From contig NZ_JBFNXJ010000019.1 in assembly GCF_040812015.1 (NCBI RefSeq), forward strand, positions 1-64,000: a stretch of 64,000 bases of DNA. Reading direction: 5' to 3'. Below, in pieces: positions 62,858 through 64,000 of the stretch. How positions within the stretch are numbered: the first letter of the stretch is position 1; the number at the start of each line of letters is the position of its first letter. The notes beneath the pieces were generated by a model that was not told the DNA's origin, searched no databases, and was given only the letters and a program-made list of their open reading frames with translations. Made by a program: the position numbers and the translations under genes. The DNA is from Chitinivorax sp. PXF-14 (GTDB taxonomy: Bacteria; Pseudomonadota; Gammaproteobacteria; Burkholderiales; SCOH01).

Positions 62858-64000
62858 ATGCCTTGTTTATCTTGGGTATCAATAGTTCGACGGACGCTAA
62901 CAGTGATCGCCTTGGCGGGGCCATCTATCGCAAGCGCTGTGCCGCTGACTTTCACCAAGCTGGCCGATACCAGCACCAATGCGCTACGGCCAGACATGCA
63001 ATATGCCAGTTTTGGCGATCCGTCGATTAGTGGCGGTCAGGAGGCTTTCAATGCTCGCTCGACAGGTGGAGACCCCTTCAGGCCCACGACGCTGGATGGC
63101 ATCTACGCCTATGGCGGCGGTTCATTACGCCGGGTAGTCGACCAAGCGGATCAGCCATCGAGCAACCCGTTTAGTCGCTTCAGCAGTTTTGGCAAACCGT
63201 CAATCAGTGGCAGCGACATCGCCTTTACCGCGAATTTCAGGGATGGCGGCGCCTCCTATCGCGATGGCGTGTTTGTCCAGAACAGTGCTGGCTTGCATGT
63301 CGTCACCGACACTAACGCTGATACGACCAGGCGGGGCATGGCATTCACCAGCTTCGGCGATCCGTCAATCAGTGGCGGCCAGCTGGCGTTCAAAGCGCAT
63401 TCAAGCGATGGAGATCCCTTCAGGCCCGCATCATTGGATGGCATCTATGCCTACAGTGGCGGTTCATTACGCCGAGTGGTGGGCCAATTGGATCAACCGT
63501 CGAGCAACCCCTTCAGTCTCTTCAGCCGTTTCGGCAAACCGTCGATTAGTAGCGGCAACATTGCCTTTACCGCAAATTTTCGGGATGGCGGCTCACCCTA
63601 TCACGATGGCGTGTTTGTCCAGAACGGTGCTGGCTTGCGCATGGTCGCTGACACCAACGCCGATACGACCAGGCGGGGCATGGCATTCACCAGCTTTGGT
63701 GATCCTTCCATCAGTGGTGACGAGGTAGCATTCAATGCTCATTCAAGCGATGGCGATCCCTTCAGGCCAATTACGTTGGATGGCATCTACCTCTACGATG
63801 GTGTCGCCTTGGATCGGGTCGTCGACGAAATGGATCAGCCGACGAGCGACCCCTTCAGCCGTTTCTTCAGCTTTGGCGATCCTTCAATTAGTGGCTCCAG
63901 CGTTGCTTTTCTCGCGGACTATCGTTCTGGTTCTGCGTCTCTCCGTAAAGGCCTATTCCTCCGCCTGAACGGTGTTCTGGACGAAATCATTTCAGCCGGA
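62858..64000 (+). CDS. Exported tandem-repeat protein (NxxGxxxAF repeat-like), partial at the window edge
   Basis: An ORF of 381 codons that is still open at position 64000, so the C-terminus is missing. It starts with an ATG preceded by GGGAG and a signal peptide (hydrophobic core TLTVIALAGP, cleavage near IASA, residue 28). The body is built of alternating repeats of about 57 residues: one with SFGDPSISG...AF and DGDPFRP..LDGIYAY, the other with SFGKPSISG...IAFTANFRDGG and DTNADTTRRGMAF. Two make a 114-residue unit, repeated at 63008, 63350 and 63692. It resembles choice-of-anchor tandem-repeat proteins whose C-terminus carries a surface or sorting signal; that end cannot be seen. Confidence 0.75.
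   Translation, partial: MPCLSWVSIVRRTLTVIALAGPSIASAVPLTFTKLADTSTNALRPDMQYASFGDPSISGGQEAFNARSTGGDPFRPTTLDGIYAYGGGSLRRVVDQADQPSSNPFSRFSSFGKPSISGSDIAFTANFRDGGASYRDGVFVQNSAGLHVVTDTNADTTRRGMAFTSFGDPSISGGQLAFKAHSSDGDPFRPASLDGIYAYSGGSLRRVVGQLDQPSSNPFSLFSRFGKPSISSGNIAFTANFRDGGSPYHDGVFVQNGAGLRMVADTNADTTRRGMAFTSFGDPSISGDEVAFNAHSSDGDPFRPITLDGIYLYDGVALDRVVDEMDQPTSDPFSRFFSFGDPSISGSSVAFLADYRSGSASLRKGLFLRLNGVLDEIISAG
63008..64000 (+). repeat. 342-bp tandem repeat array within the exported protein gene
   Basis: Three units begin at 63008, 63350 and 63692 with exact 342-base periods (the third cut by the window). Similarity is strong at DNA level, for example the shared stretch around GATACGACCAGGCGGGGCAT. 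This points to recent duplication and possible copy-number change by recombination. Confidence 0.85.

Noticed and set aside
62734-63030. 98-codon plus-strand ORF overlapping the start of the repeat protein
   Set aside because: It overlaps the signal peptide of the repeat protein in another frame and has no ribosome site or motif.
63189-63968. Two plus-strand ORFs inside the repeat gene
   Set aside because: They are out of frame with the continuous repeat-bearing ORF that starts at 62858 and repeat only because the DNA repeats.

Overview
The window is GC-rich, densely coding DNA from a free-living, facultatively anaerobic betaproteobacterium, probably of the Neisseriales. Evidence is the tmRNA tag ANDETYALAA, the O2-independent ubiquinone genes ubiU-ubiV-ubiT, narXL with a cysteine-less Dnr-type regulator, and the ubiG-gph arrangement. 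Genus cannot be fixed from the sequence alone. About 50 protein genes and one RNA gene (ssrA) are supported.

Layout. 0.2-3.5 kb: a wax-ester/triacylglycerol acyltransferase with two alpha/beta hydrolases. 3.6-21.4 kb: an anaerobic-life region with narK1-narK2, a hemerythrin/DUF2249/membrane-protein operon, narX-narL-hemerythrin, a Dnr-type regulator, the class III ribonucleotide reductase genes (with the glycyl-radical segment on its own small ORF), ubiU-ubiV-ubiT plus a DGC-domain protein, and an AMP-phosphorylase-like/PRPP-synthase-like pair. 21.5-29.3 kb: a lipoprotein, then a formate operon (small unknown gene, FdsB-like, FdsA-like, FocA-like, beta-CASP nuclease) preceded by an FNR/Dnr box and an alcohol dehydrogenase remnant. 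29.3-35.8 kb: YfcF-type GST, MdlAB-type exporter, and ilvGM with an attenuator-like leader. 36-41.6 kb: aromatic amino acid genes (tyrA, osmC-like, aroF, hisC-type aminotransferase, LOG protein, pheA). 41.8-50.5 kb: carbonic anhydrase, prfB with its +1 frameshift, an Ivy-like lysozyme inhibitor, lysS, mnmC, a periplasmic binding-like protein and a serine-glyoxylate type aminotransferase. 50.5-58.5 kb: a P-type ATPase, then a TonB receptor / periplasmic ABC-type binding protein / CHASE8-like histidine kinase run. 58.7-62.4 kb: mtaD-like, DUF4337-like, ubiG, gph and ssrA. After ssrA the sequence changes character and an exported tandem-repeat protein runs off the right end.

How it fits together. 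FNR/Dnr-type boxes lie upstream of the hemerythrin and formate operons, and weaker half-sites plus two NrdR boxes lie upstream of nrdD. With NarXL and the Dnr-like regulator nearby, most of 3.6-29 kb looks like one anaerobic/nitrate/NO-responsive neighbourhood: nitrate uptake, NO or O2 handling, anaerobic dNTP synthesis, anaerobic quinone synthesis and formate oxidation. The nitrate reductase genes themselves are not in the window.
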